A stretch of DNA of 64,000 nucleotides from positions 1-64,000 of the forward strand of contig DATHAO010000058.1 in the NCBI GenBank assembly GCA_035296625.1, read 5' to 3'. The position numbers and the translations under genes were made by a program. The notes under the pieces are model-generated. The model was not told where the DNA came from, made no database searches, and was given only the letters and a program-made list of their open reading frames with translations. Source of the DNA: DATCLS01 sp035296625. GTDB taxonomy: Bacteria > Actinomycetota > Acidimicrobiia > Acidimicrobiales > VFJN01. Within the stretch, counting starts at the first letter, position 1, and each line of letters begins with the position of its first letter. Of the stretch, positions 35,572 through 45,028 are shown piece after piece.

Positions 35572-37245
35572 GTGGTGACCGCCGATCCCGACGCCGACCT
35601 CGAGAACGCCCTCGTCTCCTGGCGGCGGCAGCGGCGGCGCCGGCGGGTCGCAGACGTCCATCCCATCGACGCGCTCTACCAGGCCTATGTCTCCGCGCTG
35701 CTGGGCGCCGCGGCGCTCTACCTGGCGGCCGCGGCGGTCGGCGACTCCCGGCTGGACGCGGCCGACATGCATCTCGTCGCCACCCACGGGGCCGACTGGG
35801 TGGGCGCGGTGGCGGCCGGCGTGCTGGCAATCGGTCTGCGCTCGGGCAGCCGGGGCGGCCCGCTGGCACTCGAGGGGGCCGATGTCCGCCATGTGCTGCT
35901 CGCTCCCGTCGACCGTACGACGGCGCTGCGGGGCCCGGCCCTGCGGCAGCTGCGGTTCTTCGTCTTCGTCGCCATCGTGTCGGGGGCGGCGGCGGGCCTG
36001 CTGGCGTCCCAGCGCCTCGAGCACCACGCTGCGGCCTGGATGGCCTGCGGGGCCCTCGCCGGGCTCGCCATCGTGCTGCTCGCCTACGGGGCGGCGCTCG
36101 TGGCCTCCGCACTACGGCTGCCCTCGCCGGTCGCCACGCTCGTCGGCGTGGCCCTGGTGGCCTACGCCGTGGCCGATGGGCTCGACGCGGTCGAGGGCTC
36201 GCCGCTGACACCCTGGGGATCGATCGCACTGTGGCCGTACGGGTTCGACGTGGCCGGCGTCGTCGCCCTCGGCGCCTCGTTCGCCCTCGTCGTCGTGGGC
36301 CTGCTCCGGATCGGTGACCAGTCACTGGAGGCGGCCGAGCGCCGCGCCACGCTCGTCGGCCAGCTGCGCTTCGCCGCCACGCTGCAGGACCTGCGCACGG
36401 TCATGGTGCTGCGCCGCCAGCTCGCGATGGAACTGCCGCGGTTGCGGCCGTGGGTGACGCTGCGGGTGCGGGGCACCGGCCGCCTGCCGGTATGGACCCG
36501 CGGCTGGCGGGGCGTGCTGCGCTGGCCCGCCGCCCGTGTAGGGCGCCTGGTCCTGCTCGCCGCGGTCGCCGGCCTCGCCCTCCGCGGTGCCTGGGAGGGC
36601 ACGACGCCTCTCGTGGTCGTGGCCGGCCTCGCCCTGTACCTCGCCGGGCTCGACGCCCTCGAACCGCTGGCCCAGGAGGTCGACCACCCCAGCCGGGCGC
36701 AGTCCGCCCCGGTGACCCGAGGGGACCTGCACCTGCGCCACCTACCCGTGGGCGCGGCCGTGATGCTGGCCGTGTGCGTGCTCGCCGGCGTCGCGGGGCT
36801 CGTCGTGGGCCCGTCGCTCGCCGGGCTGGCCGTGGCCGCCATGTGCGTCGTGCCCGCGGCCGTGGGCGCCGCGGCCGGCGCAGCCGTGAGCGTGGTGGGC
36901 GGCGGCCCCGACGTGTCCGGCGAGGGCGCTTGGAGTCTCGTGCCGCCCGAAGTCGCCGGGATCCGCCTCATGTTCCGCACCGGTCTCCCGCCCGCACTCG
37001 CCGTCGTCGGCACGCTGCCGCTGCTGGCCGGGCGGGCGGCGGTCGAGGACGGGCGCACAGCCGCGCAGGCCGCCGGCGCCGCCGCGTCGGGCGCCGTGGC
37101 CATCGTGGTCCTGGGCGCCGTCGTGGCGGCGTGGGTCCGCCACCGGGATCGGCTCCACGAGGCCTGGCAGTCCGCCATGGACCAGGCCATGCCGTCCCGC
37201 ACGCCGTCCCGATCCCTCGACGAGGAGACCGCCCATGTCGCCTGA
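35572..37245 (+). CDS. Polytopic membrane protein, ABC exporter permease (DUF6297-like)
   Basis: 557 residues with about ten hydrophobic segments and an N-terminal Arg-rich patch (VSWRRQRRRRRVADVHPIDA). A cytoplasmic stretch in the middle (RRATLVGQLRFAATLQDLRT, VMVLRRQLAMELPRLRPW) resembles actinobacterial DUF6297-type permeases. It has no ATPase of its own; its last 11 bases overlap the start of an ABC ATPase gene, so the two form one exporter. The substrate is unknown. GTG codons at 35572 and 35575 compete as start. Confidence 0.75.
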   Translation: MVTADPDADLENALVSWRRQRRRRRVADVHPIDALYQAYVSALLGAAALYLAAAAVGDSRLDAADMHLVATHGADWVGAVAAGVLAIGLRSGSRGGPLALEGADVRHVLLAPVDRTTALRGPALRQLRFFVFVAIVSGAAAGLLASQRLEHHAAAWMACGALAGLAIVLLAYGAALVASALRLPSPVATLVGVALVAYAVADGLDAVEGSPLTPWGSIALWPYGFDVAGVVALGASFALVVVGLLRIGDQSLEAAERRATLVGQLRFAATLQDLRTVMVLRRQLAMELPRLRPWVTLRVRGTGRLPVWTRGWRGVLRWPAARVGRLVLLAAVAGLALRGAWEGTTPLVVVAGLALYLAGLDALEPLAQEVDHPSRAQSAPVTRGDLHLRHLPVGAAVMLAVCVLAGVAGLVVGPSLAGLAVAAMCVVPAAVGAAAGAAVSVVGGGPDVSGEGAWSLVPPEVAGIRLMFRTGLPPALAVVGTLPLLAGRAAVEDGRTAAQAAGAAASGAVAIVVLGAVVAAWVRHRDRLHEAWQSAMDQAMPSRTPSRSLDEETAHVA

Positions 37246-37918
37246 CCCCGTCCTCGTCAGCGACGGCGCCACCAAGGCCTACGGCGACCTGGTGGCCCTG
37301 GCACCGCTCGACCTGACGATCGACGAGGCTGAGCGGGTTGCGCTCGTGGGTCACAACGGGTCGGGCAAGTCGACCCTGCTTCGTCTGGTCACGGGCCTGA
37401 TCGATCTGTCCGACGGCTCGATCGACGTGGTCGGCGAGCCGGCAGGAGCTCCGGACGCCCGGGCGGCCGTCAGCTACGTGCCCGACGAGCCCGTTCTCTA
37501 CGACGACCTCAGCGTGCGCGAGCACATGGCATACGTGGCCGCCCTGCACGGCGTCGACGTGGACCTCGACGACATCGACGAGCTGCTCGAGCGGCTCGGG
37601 CTGATCGATCGGGGCGACGACCTGCCGGCCCGGTTCAGTCGTGGCCTGCGCCAGAAGACGTCGATCGCCGTGGGGCTGCTGCGACCGTTCCAGCTGCTGC
37701 TGGTCGACGAGCCGTTCGTGGGCCTCGACGCCCCGGGCAAGGCGGCGATGCTCGAACTGCTCGACGAGGCCCACGAGGCGGGCGCCGCTGTGGTCGTCGC
37801 CACCCACGACCCGGTCTACGTCGAGCGCGTCGACCGGTGCCTGGCCCTGCGCGACGGTGAGCTGGTCCACGACGGGCCCGCCACCCCCGCCGACGTGCTC
37901 GCCCTCGTCGGCCACTAG
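37235..37918 (+). CDS. ABC exporter ATP-binding protein
   Basis: 227 residues: Walker A GHNGSGKST, a Q-loop-like VSYVPDEPVLYDDLSVREHM, signature FSRGLRQKTSIAVGLL (in place of LSGGQ, typical of the ABC-2/CcmA-like group), Walker B LLLVDEPFVGLD, and H-loop VVVATHD. The ATG overlaps the permease stop by 11 nt. It faces the large membrane protein gene end-on (64-bp gap). Confidence 0.92.
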   Translation: MSPDPVLVSDGATKAYGDLVALAPLDLTIDEAERVALVGHNGSGKSTLLRLVTGLIDLSDGSIDVVGEPAGAPDARAAVSYVPDEPVLYDDLSVREHMAYVAALHGVDVDLDDIDELLERLGLIDRGDDLPARFSRGLRQKTSIAVGLLRPFQLLLVDEPFVGLDAPGKAAMLELLDEAHEAGAAVVVATHDPVYVERVDRCLALRDGELVHDGPATPADVLALVGH

Positions 37919-37982
37919 TCCGCCGGCCGGGCCGATCCGCCGGCCGCCGCGACCGGTCGGCCGCCCGTCGGGGACGCCGGCG

Positions 37983-40133
37983 TCACCCGCCGAGCGCCTC
38001 CTCGCACAGCGAGCGGTCGGGGCGGACCGCCTCGACGCCGGGCAGAGACCGGGCCACCCCCTCGCGGTCGGGTGCCTCGCCGATCGTGACCTCGTCGCTG
38101 CCAGAGGGCAGCGCCGTGGCGTTCAGCACGGTGCCGCCGTGCTGGAGGTTGGCGGTGAGCTGGCGGGGATCGGCGCTGGCCTGCAGTGTCACGGTTCCGT
38201 CGAGCTCGGCGGGAACGCCGAGCTGCCAGTCCGCGTCGGTCCACTCTGCCGGCAGGACGTCGACCCGCACGGTCCCGTCGGCGAGCCGCACGATGCCCAC
38301 CACGGTCGACTGGCCGTCGGTGCGGAACGTGAGCAGCGGCAGGCGGTCGCCGACCGGCAGATCGTCGACGTCGAGGCGCACGTCGTGGACGCCGACGCCC
38401 GGGCCTCGCTCGACGCCGAGCCACCGATCGCGCACCCCCACGTAGAGGCCGTCGCAGTCGCCGACGACGGCGAGCACCCCGTCGGCTACCGGCGGGAGCC
38501 GGTCGTCGCGGTCGACGGACACGGGGGAGGGCGCGCCGGGCAGCGCCACCCGCCAGCGCACCCAGTCGGCCCGCCAGGCCTCGGGCACGACCGGGCCTCG
38601 TTCGTGCTGGTACTCGAGGGCGAGCGCCAGGTTGGCCAGCACCCCGACGCCGACGAGCAGGCCGGCACCGCCCAGCAGCGCCCGCCAGAGCGCCGGGCGC
38701 CAGCTCGCCGAGGCGGTCCCTGCGGCGTGGAACCCGACGAGCCCGCCGACCACGACGAGCGGGTACAGGTCGTTCAGGTAGCGGTTGGCGACGTAGCCGA
38801 AGGCCAGCACGCTCGCCCCGCCGGCCAGCGCCCCCAGCCACAGCGGGGACAGCCGGGACGCGAAGTCGCGCCGCCGGCGGCTGCGTACGGTCCACACCAC
38901 GCCGGCGAGCGCGAGCACCGTGAGCGCCGGCGCGCTCGACGGGATGCTCGAGGACCAGTCCAGCTCGTCGAAGACCGCCGAGCGGTCCATGAGCGTCGGC
39001 CCCCGGCGCGGGAAGTCGAGGTACGGGAAGTCGGACCGCACGTCGAGGGCGTCGGGCCGCAGGTACTGCCGCGCCGTGGTCGTGACGTACTCGCCCCCTA
39101 TGAAGTTGGTGTTCTCGGCGAGCACGTCGTCGCGGTCGTCGGTCATCAGCGACTGCAGGTGCCGGTCCATGGGGAGGCCGAAGAGCTGGCCGAGCTTGGC
39201 GTAGTTGAGGCCCGCCGACAGCGCCACGGGCAGGAACCCGGCGAGCACGAGCGCGGGCAGCAGCCGTCGCACCGCGAGGCGCCGCTCGGCCGGGTCGCCT
39301 GTGCGCCACCGGCGCACGAGCAGCGTGAGCCCGGCGAGCCCCAGGGCGAGCAGCGGCCCGAGCCCCAGCGTCTGCCGGCTCAGCACGGCGCCGGTGATCA
39401 GCGCCGAGGCGATCAGCAGGCCACGGCCGGTGGGCCGGCGCTGCCAGCGGGCGACGGCGTCGAGCCCCGCCACCGACAGGGCCACGCCCCAGATCGTGGC
39501 CTCGTGGTAGACGACGGCCGACGACGCAAGCCAGAACGGCGGCGAGAAGAGCACGGCCACCGCCAGCACCGCCGTCGTCCGGACCTCGCGCCGGCCGACC
39601 GGCGCGGGGCCGCGCACCATGGCCCGGACCACGCAAGCCAGCCGGAACGAGGCGACGGCCAGCACGACCATCCCCGCCAGCATCGACAGCGTCGTGAGGC
39701 GCCCGTCGAACCGGTCGGTCACCGCGAGGACCGGCATGCGCAGCAGGGCCGGCAGCGGACCGAAGTAGATGTAGGTCTTGCCGCCGATCAGGAAGCCCTC
39801 GAAGCCGACGGAGCCCGGCGGCACGTCGAGCCGGCCGTTGAAGAAGCTGCGGGCCTGCAGGTCGAAGAAGTCGTCGAAGTACTGGCGCTGCAGCGGGCTC
39901 CACCGCTCGACCATCAGCACCCAGCCGTAGACGAGGAGGGTGGGCAGCGCTCCGGCCCACCAGGCCCGGCGCAGCCGGCGCCTGTCGGCAGGGGTGAGGT
40001 CGTCGGCCGGGTCGACCGGGTCGACGGCGTCGAGCCGGTCGCGCGGTTCGTGACCGCCCGTCCCGTCGGTGGCGGCGTCCCCCTCGTCCGGCGCGTCGCC
40101 GGGCTCGGCGATCGGCGCGGCGCGCGTCTCCAT
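37983..40133 (-). CDS. Large polytopic membrane protein, GT-C-type glycosyltransferase-like
   Basis: 716 residues: a 55-residue acidic cytoplasmic N terminus, about 10-11 hydrophobic segments (residues about 60-480), then a 230-residue soluble, beta-rich C-terminal domain. An early loop reads RQYFDDFFDLQARSFFNGRL, with acidic residues placed where GT-C enzymes have their catalytic Asp, then a second loop with YLRPDALDVRSDFPYLDFP. This layout is common to actinobacterial arabinosyl/mannosyl transferases, but I recognise no specific family, so the function is a guess. The ATG at 40133 is the first start before the acidic N terminus; a longer frame upstream is antisense to the S4 gene. Confidence 0.7.
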   Translation of the reverse strand: METRAAPIAEPGDAPDEGDAATDGTGGHEPRDRLDAVDPVDPADDLTPADRRRLRRAWWAGALPTLLVYGWVLMVERWSPLQRQYFDDFFDLQARSFFNGRLDVPPGSVGFEGFLIGGKTYIYFGPLPALLRMPVLAVTDRFDGRLTTLSMLAGMVVLAVASFRLACVVRAMVRGPAPVGRREVRTTAVLAVAVLFSPPFWLASSAVVYHEATIWGVALSVAGLDAVARWQRRPTGRGLLIASALITGAVLSRQTLGLGPLLALGLAGLTLLVRRWRTGDPAERRLAVRRLLPALVLAGFLPVALSAGLNYAKLGQLFGLPMDRHLQSLMTDDRDDVLAENTNFIGGEYVTTTARQYLRPDALDVRSDFPYLDFPRRGPTLMDRSAVFDELDWSSSIPSSAPALTVLALAGVVWTVRSRRRRDFASRLSPLWLGALAGGASVLAFGYVANRYLNDLYPLVVVGGLVGFHAAGTASASWRPALWRALLGGAGLLVGVGVLANLALALEYQHERGPVVPEAWRADWVRWRVALPGAPSPVSVDRDDRLPPVADGVLAVVGDCDGLYVGVRDRWLGVERGPGVGVHDVRLDVDDLPVGDRLPLLTFRTDGQSTVVGIVRLADGTVRVDVLPAEWTDADWQLGVPAELDGTVTLQASADPRQLTANLQHGGTVLNATALPSGSDEVTIGEAPDREGVARSLPGVEAVRPDRSLCEEALGG

Positions 40134-40209
40134 CAGGTCGGGGACTTTAGTGGCCGGCCGGGAGGCCGGTGGGGGCTCCGGGTCGGCGCGGGCGCCCGGC
40201 CCTGGCACG

Positions 40210-40581
40210 ATGGCCCAGATGGACGAGACCCGGGTCGACAAGTGGTTGTGGGCGGTGCGCCTGTTCAAGACCCGTGGCGACGCCACGGACGCCTGTCGGG
40301 GCGGTCGCGTGCGCGTCAACGACGCACCCGTGAAGGCGGCGTCCGCGGTGCGGGTCGGCGACCGGGTCGAGGCGCAGGTGCACGACCGCCGGCGGGTCGT
40401 CGAGGTCGTCCGCATCATCGACAAGCGGGTCGGCGCCCCGATGGCCGCCGAGTGCCTCCTCGACCACAGCCCGCCGCCGCCGTCCCGGGAGGACGGGGGA
40501 CCGCTCCTCGTCCGCGACCGGGGCGCCGGCCGCCCGACCAAGCGCGACCGCCGTCGCCTCGACCGCTTCCGGACGGGCTGA
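40210..40581 (+). CDS. S4-domain RNA-binding protein (HslR/RqcP-like)
   Basis: 123 residues (120 if the ATG at 40219 is used). The S4 domain spans about residues 6-60: TRVDKWLWAVRLFKTRGDAT, ACRGGRVRVNDAPVKAASAV, RVGDRV. The C-terminal tail is basic (GRPTKRDRRRLDRFR). Hsp15/RqcP proteins bind 50S subunits carrying stalled peptidyl-tRNA, so a ribosome-rescue role is likely. No Shine-Dalgarno sequence is seen. The next gene starts 3 nt after its stop. Confidence 0.88.
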   Translation: MAQMDETRVDKWLWAVRLFKTRGDATDACRGGRVRVNDAPVKAASAVRVGDRVEAQVHDRRRVVEVVRIIDKRVGAPMAAECLLDHSPPPPSREDGGPLLVRDRGAGRPTKRDRRRLDRFRTG

Positions 40582-40584
40582 GCG

Positions 40585-40935
40585 ATGGACGAGCGCTTCG
40601 AGCCCAAGGCGATCGACGTCCGGCGTGACGAGGGCGTCACCATCACGTTCCTCGACGGCGAGGTGGCGGCGTTCGACCTGGTCACGCTGCGCAAGGGCTG
40701 CCCGTGCGCCACGTGCCGAGGCCTGCGCGACCGCGGGGAGCAGGCGTGGCCCCGGCCCGGCAGCCCGGCGGAGCTGCGCATCGACCACGCCGACTTCCAC
40801 GGCGCCTGGGGTCTGGTGTTCGAGTGGAACGACGGCCACGGCACGGGCATCTACCCGTTCGAGTCGTTGCGCCGCTGGCACGAAGGCGGCGGCGCATTCG
40901 GTCCGGACTCGGGGCTGGGCGGCGCCACGCGCTGA
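40585..40935 (+). CDS. DUF971 protein
   Basis: 116 residues of the DUF971 family, the zinc-binding domain also found at the N terminus of gamma-butyrobetaine hydroxylase. Seen: LRKGCPCATCRG (zinc CxC/C cluster), LRIDHADFHGAWGLVFEWND, and GHGTGIYPFESLRRW with His. Stand-alone members occur near Mrp/iron-sulfur carrier genes; here the neighbour is the S4 gene, 3 nt upstream. The role is unknown. Confidence 0.88.
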   Translation: MDERFEPKAIDVRRDEGVTITFLDGEVAAFDLVTLRKGCPCATCRGLRDRGEQAWPRPGSPAELRIDHADFHGAWGLVFEWNDGHGTGIYPFESLRRWHEGGGAFGPDSGLGGATR

Positions 40936-41018
40936 GCCGGAGATTCGGGTCGGCGGGTCACTCGGTTCGGCGGCTCCTGCACGACATTCGGCTTCGACGG
41001 GGCGGGTAGGACACGGGG

Positions 41019-41717
41019 GTGGAGGCGATCCGCACCGTCGGACACGGGACCCTCGACGCCGAGGCGTTCGCCGGATTGCTGCGGCGCGCCGGCATCGCCA
41101 CGGTCGTCGACGTGCGCCGGTACCCGGGGAGCCGCCGGCACCCGCATGTCGGGCGGGCCGAGATCGAGCGGTGGCTGCCCGAGGCCGGCATCGCCTACCG
41201 GTGGCTGCCCGCTCTTGGCGGCCGCCGGGCCCCGGCGACCGGCTCGCCCAACGTCGGACTGCGCCAGCGCCAGTTCCGGGCGTACGCCGACCACATGGCC
41301 TCGGCGGAGTTCGCCGCCGGCATCGCCGAGCTCCTCGCCTTGGCCGAGGTCCCGCCCGCCGCGGCCCGGACCGACGACGGCGGCCCCGCCGCTCCGGTAC
41401 CGGGCCCTGCCGGGCCCGCTGGCCCCGGCTCTCCTGGCCCTGATGGCCCCGCCGCCCCGGCCGCCTCCGGCGGTCCCGCCGGCAGCCCCGGAACCGGCCG
41501 GGGCGGGGCGGTGGCGATCATGTGTGCCGAGTCGCTGTGGTGGCGTTGCCACCGCCGACTCGTCGCCGACCATCTCGTGCTCGTCTCCGGCCGCCCGGTC
41601 GAGCACCTGTTCCACGACGGCCGACTCGCCCCACACGTCCCGACGCCGGAGGCCCGCCGGGACGGCGACCGGGTCGTCTACGACGTCGGCGTCCAGCTCC
41701 CGCTGCTCGGCCCCTGA
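41019..41717 (+). CDS. DUF488 protein with a Gly/Pro-rich insertion
   Basis: 232 residues. The N-terminal half is classical DUF488 (IRTVGHGTLDAEAFAGLLRR, VVDVRRYPGSRRHPHVGR, LPALGGRR), and so is the C-terminal part (MCAESLWWRCHRRLVADHLV, then VEHLFHDG). In between, residues about 108-162 are an Ala/Gly/Pro-rich stretch (GPAGPAGPGSPGPDGPAAPA) that splits the domain just before the conserved Cys-Ala-Glu motif. The frame is intact. Function unknown; the CAE...CHR motif suggests a nucleotide or metal role. GTG at 41019. Confidence 0.87.
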   Translation: MEAIRTVGHGTLDAEAFAGLLRRAGIATVVDVRRYPGSRRHPHVGRAEIERWLPEAGIAYRWLPALGGRRAPATGSPNVGLRQRQFRAYADHMASAEFAAGIAELLALAEVPPAAARTDDGGPAAPVPGPAGPAGPGSPGPDGPAAPAASGGPAGSPGTGRGGAVAIMCAESLWWRCHRRLVADHLVLVSGRPVEHLFHDGRLAPHVPTPEARRDGDRVVYDVGVQLPLLGP

Positions 41718-41726
41718 GAACGCAAC

Positions 41727-41758
41727 CGGCCCGACCGGCGGGTGTGCCGGTCGGGCCG
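41727..41758. terminator. Strong hairpin after the DUF488 gene
   Basis: Perfect 13-bp inverted repeat CGGCCCGACCGGC-GGGTGT-GCCGGTCGGGCCG starting 10 nt after the stop codon and lying between convergent genes. No U-tract follows, but stem length and position argue for a terminator. Confidence 0.75.
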
Positions 41759-41886
41759 ATGCGGGGGATCGGGCCAGGGGGGAGGAGGATGAGCGAGGCG
41801 TGGAAGCGGCAGGTGTCAGGGGCCCAGCGGCGAGGCGCCGTCCGGAGCGCCGCAGCCGGCCGGGGCCGTGGCGGGCGTGGTGGTCC

Positions 41887-43440
41887 CTAGAGCGTGGCGC
41901 CCACCGGTGCGCCCTCGCCCGGTGCCGGGTACGCATCCGTCCCCATGTCCCGGCATGCGTCGGCCGCGCCCTCGTCGGCTGCCGCGGACGCCGAGCCCTC
42001 GTCGGCTGCCACGGCCTCGGCGGACGCCGCGCCCTCGTGGGCTGCCACGGCCTCGGCCGACGCCGCGCCCTCGTGGGCGGAAGCGGCCACCTCCGGTGCG
42101 GCACCGTCGGCGAACTGCGTGCGGTGCAGCTCGGCGTAGCGCCCGCCGGCCGCCAGCAGCTCGGCGTGCGTTCCCCGCTCGACGACCTGGCCGTCCTCGA
42201 TCACGAGAATGGCGTCGGCGGCCCGGACCGTGGAGAGCCGGTGAGCGATCACCAGGGCGGTGCGCCCGGCCAGCGCGGCGGCCAGCGCCTCCTGCACGGC
42301 CACCTCCGACTCGGAGTCGAGGTGGGCCGTTGCCTCGTCGAGGATCACGACCCGCGGCTTGGCGAGCAGGAGCCGGGCGATGGTCAGGCGCTGGCGCTCG
42401 CCGCCCGAGAGCCGGTAGCCCCGCTCGCCGACGATCGTGTCGAGCCCGTCGGGCAGCGATCGAATCAGGCCGGCGAGGCGAGCGCTGGTCAGGGCGTCCC
42501 ACAGCTCGTCGTCGGACGCGCCCGGCGCGGCGTAGGCGAGGTTGGCCCGGATCGAGTCGTGGAACAGGTGCCCGTCCTGGGTGACGACGCCTACCGTCGC
42601 CCGGATGTCGTCGAAGGAAAGGTCCCGCACGTCGACCCCGGCGAGGCGCACGGCACCGTCGTCGACGTCGTAGAGGCGGGGGACAAGCGACGCCAACGTC
42701 GACTTCCCGGCACCCGAGGGGCCCACGAGCGCGACCATGCGACCGGGCTCGACCCGCACGGACACGTCTCGCACCACCTCGTTGCCGACCCGGTCGTCGA
42801 GCACGGCGACCTCCTCGAGGGAGGCGAGCGACACCTGCTCGGCCGACGGGTAGCGGAAGCGCACGCCGTCGAGCTCGACGGCCACCGGGCCCGAAGGCAC
42901 GGGCGTGGGATCGGATCGCTCGACGATCAGCGGTTCGATGTCGAGCACCTCGAACACGCGCTCGAAGCTCACGAGCGCCGTCACCACGTCGAGGCGGGCG
43001 GTTGCGAGGGCGGTGAGCGGGGCGTAGAGCCGATTGAGCAGCAGCGCCATCGTGACGACGGTGCCGGGCGCCAGCTGTCCCTGGAGGACGAGGTAGCCGC
43101 CGAGCCCGTAGATCAGCGCCTGGGCCAGGCCCGAGACGAGCGTCAGCGCCCGGAGGAACACCTCCACGGCCACGGCCGAGCGCACGCCGATGTGACTGAC
43201 CCGCTCGGCCCGCTGGCCGAACTCTTCGGTCTCGTCGGTGGGCCTGCCGAACAGCTTGACGAGCGTGGCCCCCGGGGCCGAGAACCGCTCGGTCATCTGC
43301 GAAGTCATCGCCGCGTTGTGGTCGGCCGCCTCGCGCTCGAGCGTGCCGACCTTGGCGCCGATCCGGCGGGCAGGGATCACGAAGGTGGGCAGCAGCAGGA
43401 CGGCCAGGACGGTGATCTGCCACGACAGGGGCGGCGCCCG
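41887..43440 (-). pseudogene. ABC exporter (membrane domain + ATPase), 5' half deleted
   Basis: Recognisable sequence starts inside the membrane domain (PPLSWQITVLAVLLLPTFVI) at about 43440 and continues to an intact ATPase: Walker A GPSGAGKST, GVVTQDGHLFHD, LSGGERQRLTIARLL, VVILDEATAHLD and IAHRLST, then an Ala/Glu tail. Full exporters of this type have about 600 residues and six membrane segments; here only about the last three segments remain. The first usable start is the GTG at 43380 (497 codons). A stop lies in frame just upstream, where the sequence becomes the DUF1622 fragment. The ATPase could still be made, but not as a normal half-transporter. Confidence 0.8.
41969..42080. repeat. 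36-bp tandem repeat in the ABC gene tail
   Basis: About three copies of a 36-bp unit (CCCTCGTGGGCTGCCACGGC...), encoding AHEGAASAEAVA-type 12-residue units in the C-terminal tail of the truncated ABC protein. The first copy is 10 bp shorter and more divergent. Confidence 0.75.
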
Positions 43441-43561
43441 TGCGGGCGAGCGAACCGGCGAGGTAGCGAGCCATCGATATCAGGATGCCGATGACCACCG
43501 CGGCGATGCCGAGGCCCTCGACGGTGCGGCCGACGAGGTCAACGGCGTCGTCGAAGTCCAC
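43440..43561 (-). pseudogene. DUF1622-type membrane protein, N-terminal fragment
   Basis: The GTG at 43561 starts a frame reading DFDDAVDLVGRTVEGLGIAA, VVIGILISMARYLAG: one membrane helix preceded by the VDLVGRTVE motif of DUF1622 proteins (normally about 110-130 residues). After about 38 residues the similarity ends at the point where the ABC exporter sequence begins in another frame. The frame itself runs on antisense-like through the ABC gene and is not meaningful there. Confidence 0.6.
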
Positions 43562-43663
43562 CTCCCGGGCCTACCCGTCCCAGGTCCGTCGTAGGCCTGG
43601 CCGGCACCGTGCCGTCGGCCGGCACGTCCGGAGCGCGGCCCCGTTCTCGAAGGGGGTGCGGCC

Positions 43664-44257
43664 CTAGCTCACCAACCTCGGTGCGGGCAGGTCGTAGTAG
43701 GTCACGTCGCCCATGACGTCCTCCCACTCGCGCATGGCGTCGGCCAGTTCGGCGGGTGGCTCCTGCGCTTCGCCGGCTCTCGCCTCGACCTCGCTCGTGA
43801 AGTACGCCGCCTCGGTGTACTCGTCGCCGTCCCACGCCCGCACCGAGCCGAGCAGGTCCGGGCGGAGGTCCGGCAGGAGGGGCTCGGCAAGCTCGTCCAT
43901 CCTGCGCATCCGTTGCCGGTCGGCCCGTCCCGTCATGACCTGGACGAACCCCGCGTCGTCGGCGCCGCCGGCGCGGTAGGTGTCGACCTCGGTGCAGTCG
44001 TGGAACGTGATCGGTCCGCTGAAGCACCTTTCGGCCTCGGCCCACCAGGCGCCCTGCTCGGGTCGGTCGCTGTTGGCCTTGGCCGCCTCCGCCGACTCGA
44101 ACCGCGCGAGCACGACGGCGCGACCATCCGGGGTCACACCGCCCGTCGACCCGAGGAAACCCACCGCTCCCGGTCGCACCTCTTCCTGCCACCGATCGAG
44201 CGCCGCCTCGAGCCCTTCGGCATCCGCGACCTGACCCCTGATGACTTGGATGAACAT
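43664..44257 (-). CDS. Duplicated dimeric alpha/beta-barrel (ABM-like) protein
   Basis: 197 residues made of two related halves: FIQVIRGQVADAEGLEAALD ... VVLARFESAEAAKA in the first and FVQVMTGRADRQRMRRMDEL ... EAAYFTSEVEARAG in the second. Each looks like a ferredoxin-fold stress/monooxygenase barrel repeat. I do not recognise a named family beyond that; heme or small-molecule binding is only a possibility. The ATG at 44257 has GAGG at 8-nt spacing. It is divergent from the TIGR03086-like gene. Confidence 0.75.
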   Translation of the reverse strand: MFIQVIRGQVADAEGLEAALDRWQEEVRPGAVGFLGSTGGVTPDGRAVVLARFESAEAAKANSDRPEQGAWWAEAERCFSGPITFHDCTEVDTYRAGGADDAGFVQVMTGRADRQRMRRMDELAEPLLPDLRPDLLGSVRAWDGDEYTEAAYFTSEVEARAGEAQEPPAELADAMREWEDVMGDVTYYDLPAPRLVS

Positions 44258-44438
44258 CGGTCCACCTCTTCCTGTCCGCGTGGGTCCACCGTAGGCTCGA
44301 CCACTCTCGGTGGGAAGGGGCATCGCTCCGACGGCTGCGGGGATGTGCCGGCCGGGGACGGGGATCAGCTCGGTCCGTTGTCGTATCGTGTTGCTGTTCG
44401 TCACGGTGTCCGGCGGCGAACCCCCGGGAGGCGACACC

Positions 44439-45011
44439 ATGGCTGTACCCGACGAGTTCTCCACGGCACTCGACGAGTTCGGGCGCCGCCTGCGGGCCGT
44501 CCCCGAGCACGCGTGGCACGGCCCCACACCGTGCGCCGACTGGAACGTGCGTGCCCTCGTCAACCACGTCGCCGGCGAAGTGCGGTGGATCCCGCCACTG
44601 CTGGCGGGGCGCACGGTCGCCGACGTGGGCACCGCGCTCGACGGCGATCTGCTCGGCGACGACCCGAACGCCTCGTGGCAGGCGGCGAGCGACGAGGCAC
44701 GGGCGGCCGCCCGTGCCCTCGGCGGCGCCGACCCCGTGGTGCACCTCTCCTCGGGCGATGCGCCGGCCTCCAGCTATCTCGCCGAGGTCACCGCCGACGT
44801 CGTCGTGCACACCTGGGACCTCGCGCACGGCACCGGCGGCGACGATCGCCTCGACCCGGGTCTCGTCGCGTTCGCCGAGGCCACCCTCGGCCCCCAGGTC
44901 GAGACGTGGCGGGCGGCCGGCGCCTTCGGCCCGGCCGCGGACGTCCCGTCCGGCGCCGACGCCCAACAGCGGCTCCTCGCCGCGACGGGACGCGGCACGA
45001 CCTCCACCTGA
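44439..45011 (+). CDS. TIGR03086-type (mycothiol-dependent maleylpyruvate isomerase-like) metal-binding protein
   Basis: 190 residues. The DinB-like four-helix bundle motifs are clear: TPCADWNVRALVNHVAGEVR (metal His in NHV), SSGDAPASSYLAEVTADVVV and VVHTWDLAHGTGG (metal His). These proteins use mycothiol or bind a metal; function of this branch is unknown. The ATG at 44439 has GGGAGG at 8 nt. The last residues run into a tandem-repeat tract. Confidence 0.88.
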   Translation: MAVPDEFSTALDEFGRRLRAVPEHAWHGPTPCADWNVRALVNHVAGEVRWIPPLLAGRTVADVGTALDGDLLGDDPNASWQAASDEARAAARALGGADPVVHLSSGDAPASSYLAEVTADVVVHTWDLAHGTGGDDRLDPGLVAFAEATLGPQVETWRAAGAFGPAADVPSGADAQQRLLAATGRGTTST

Positions 45012-45028
45012 CGCTCCGGCGCCAGCCG

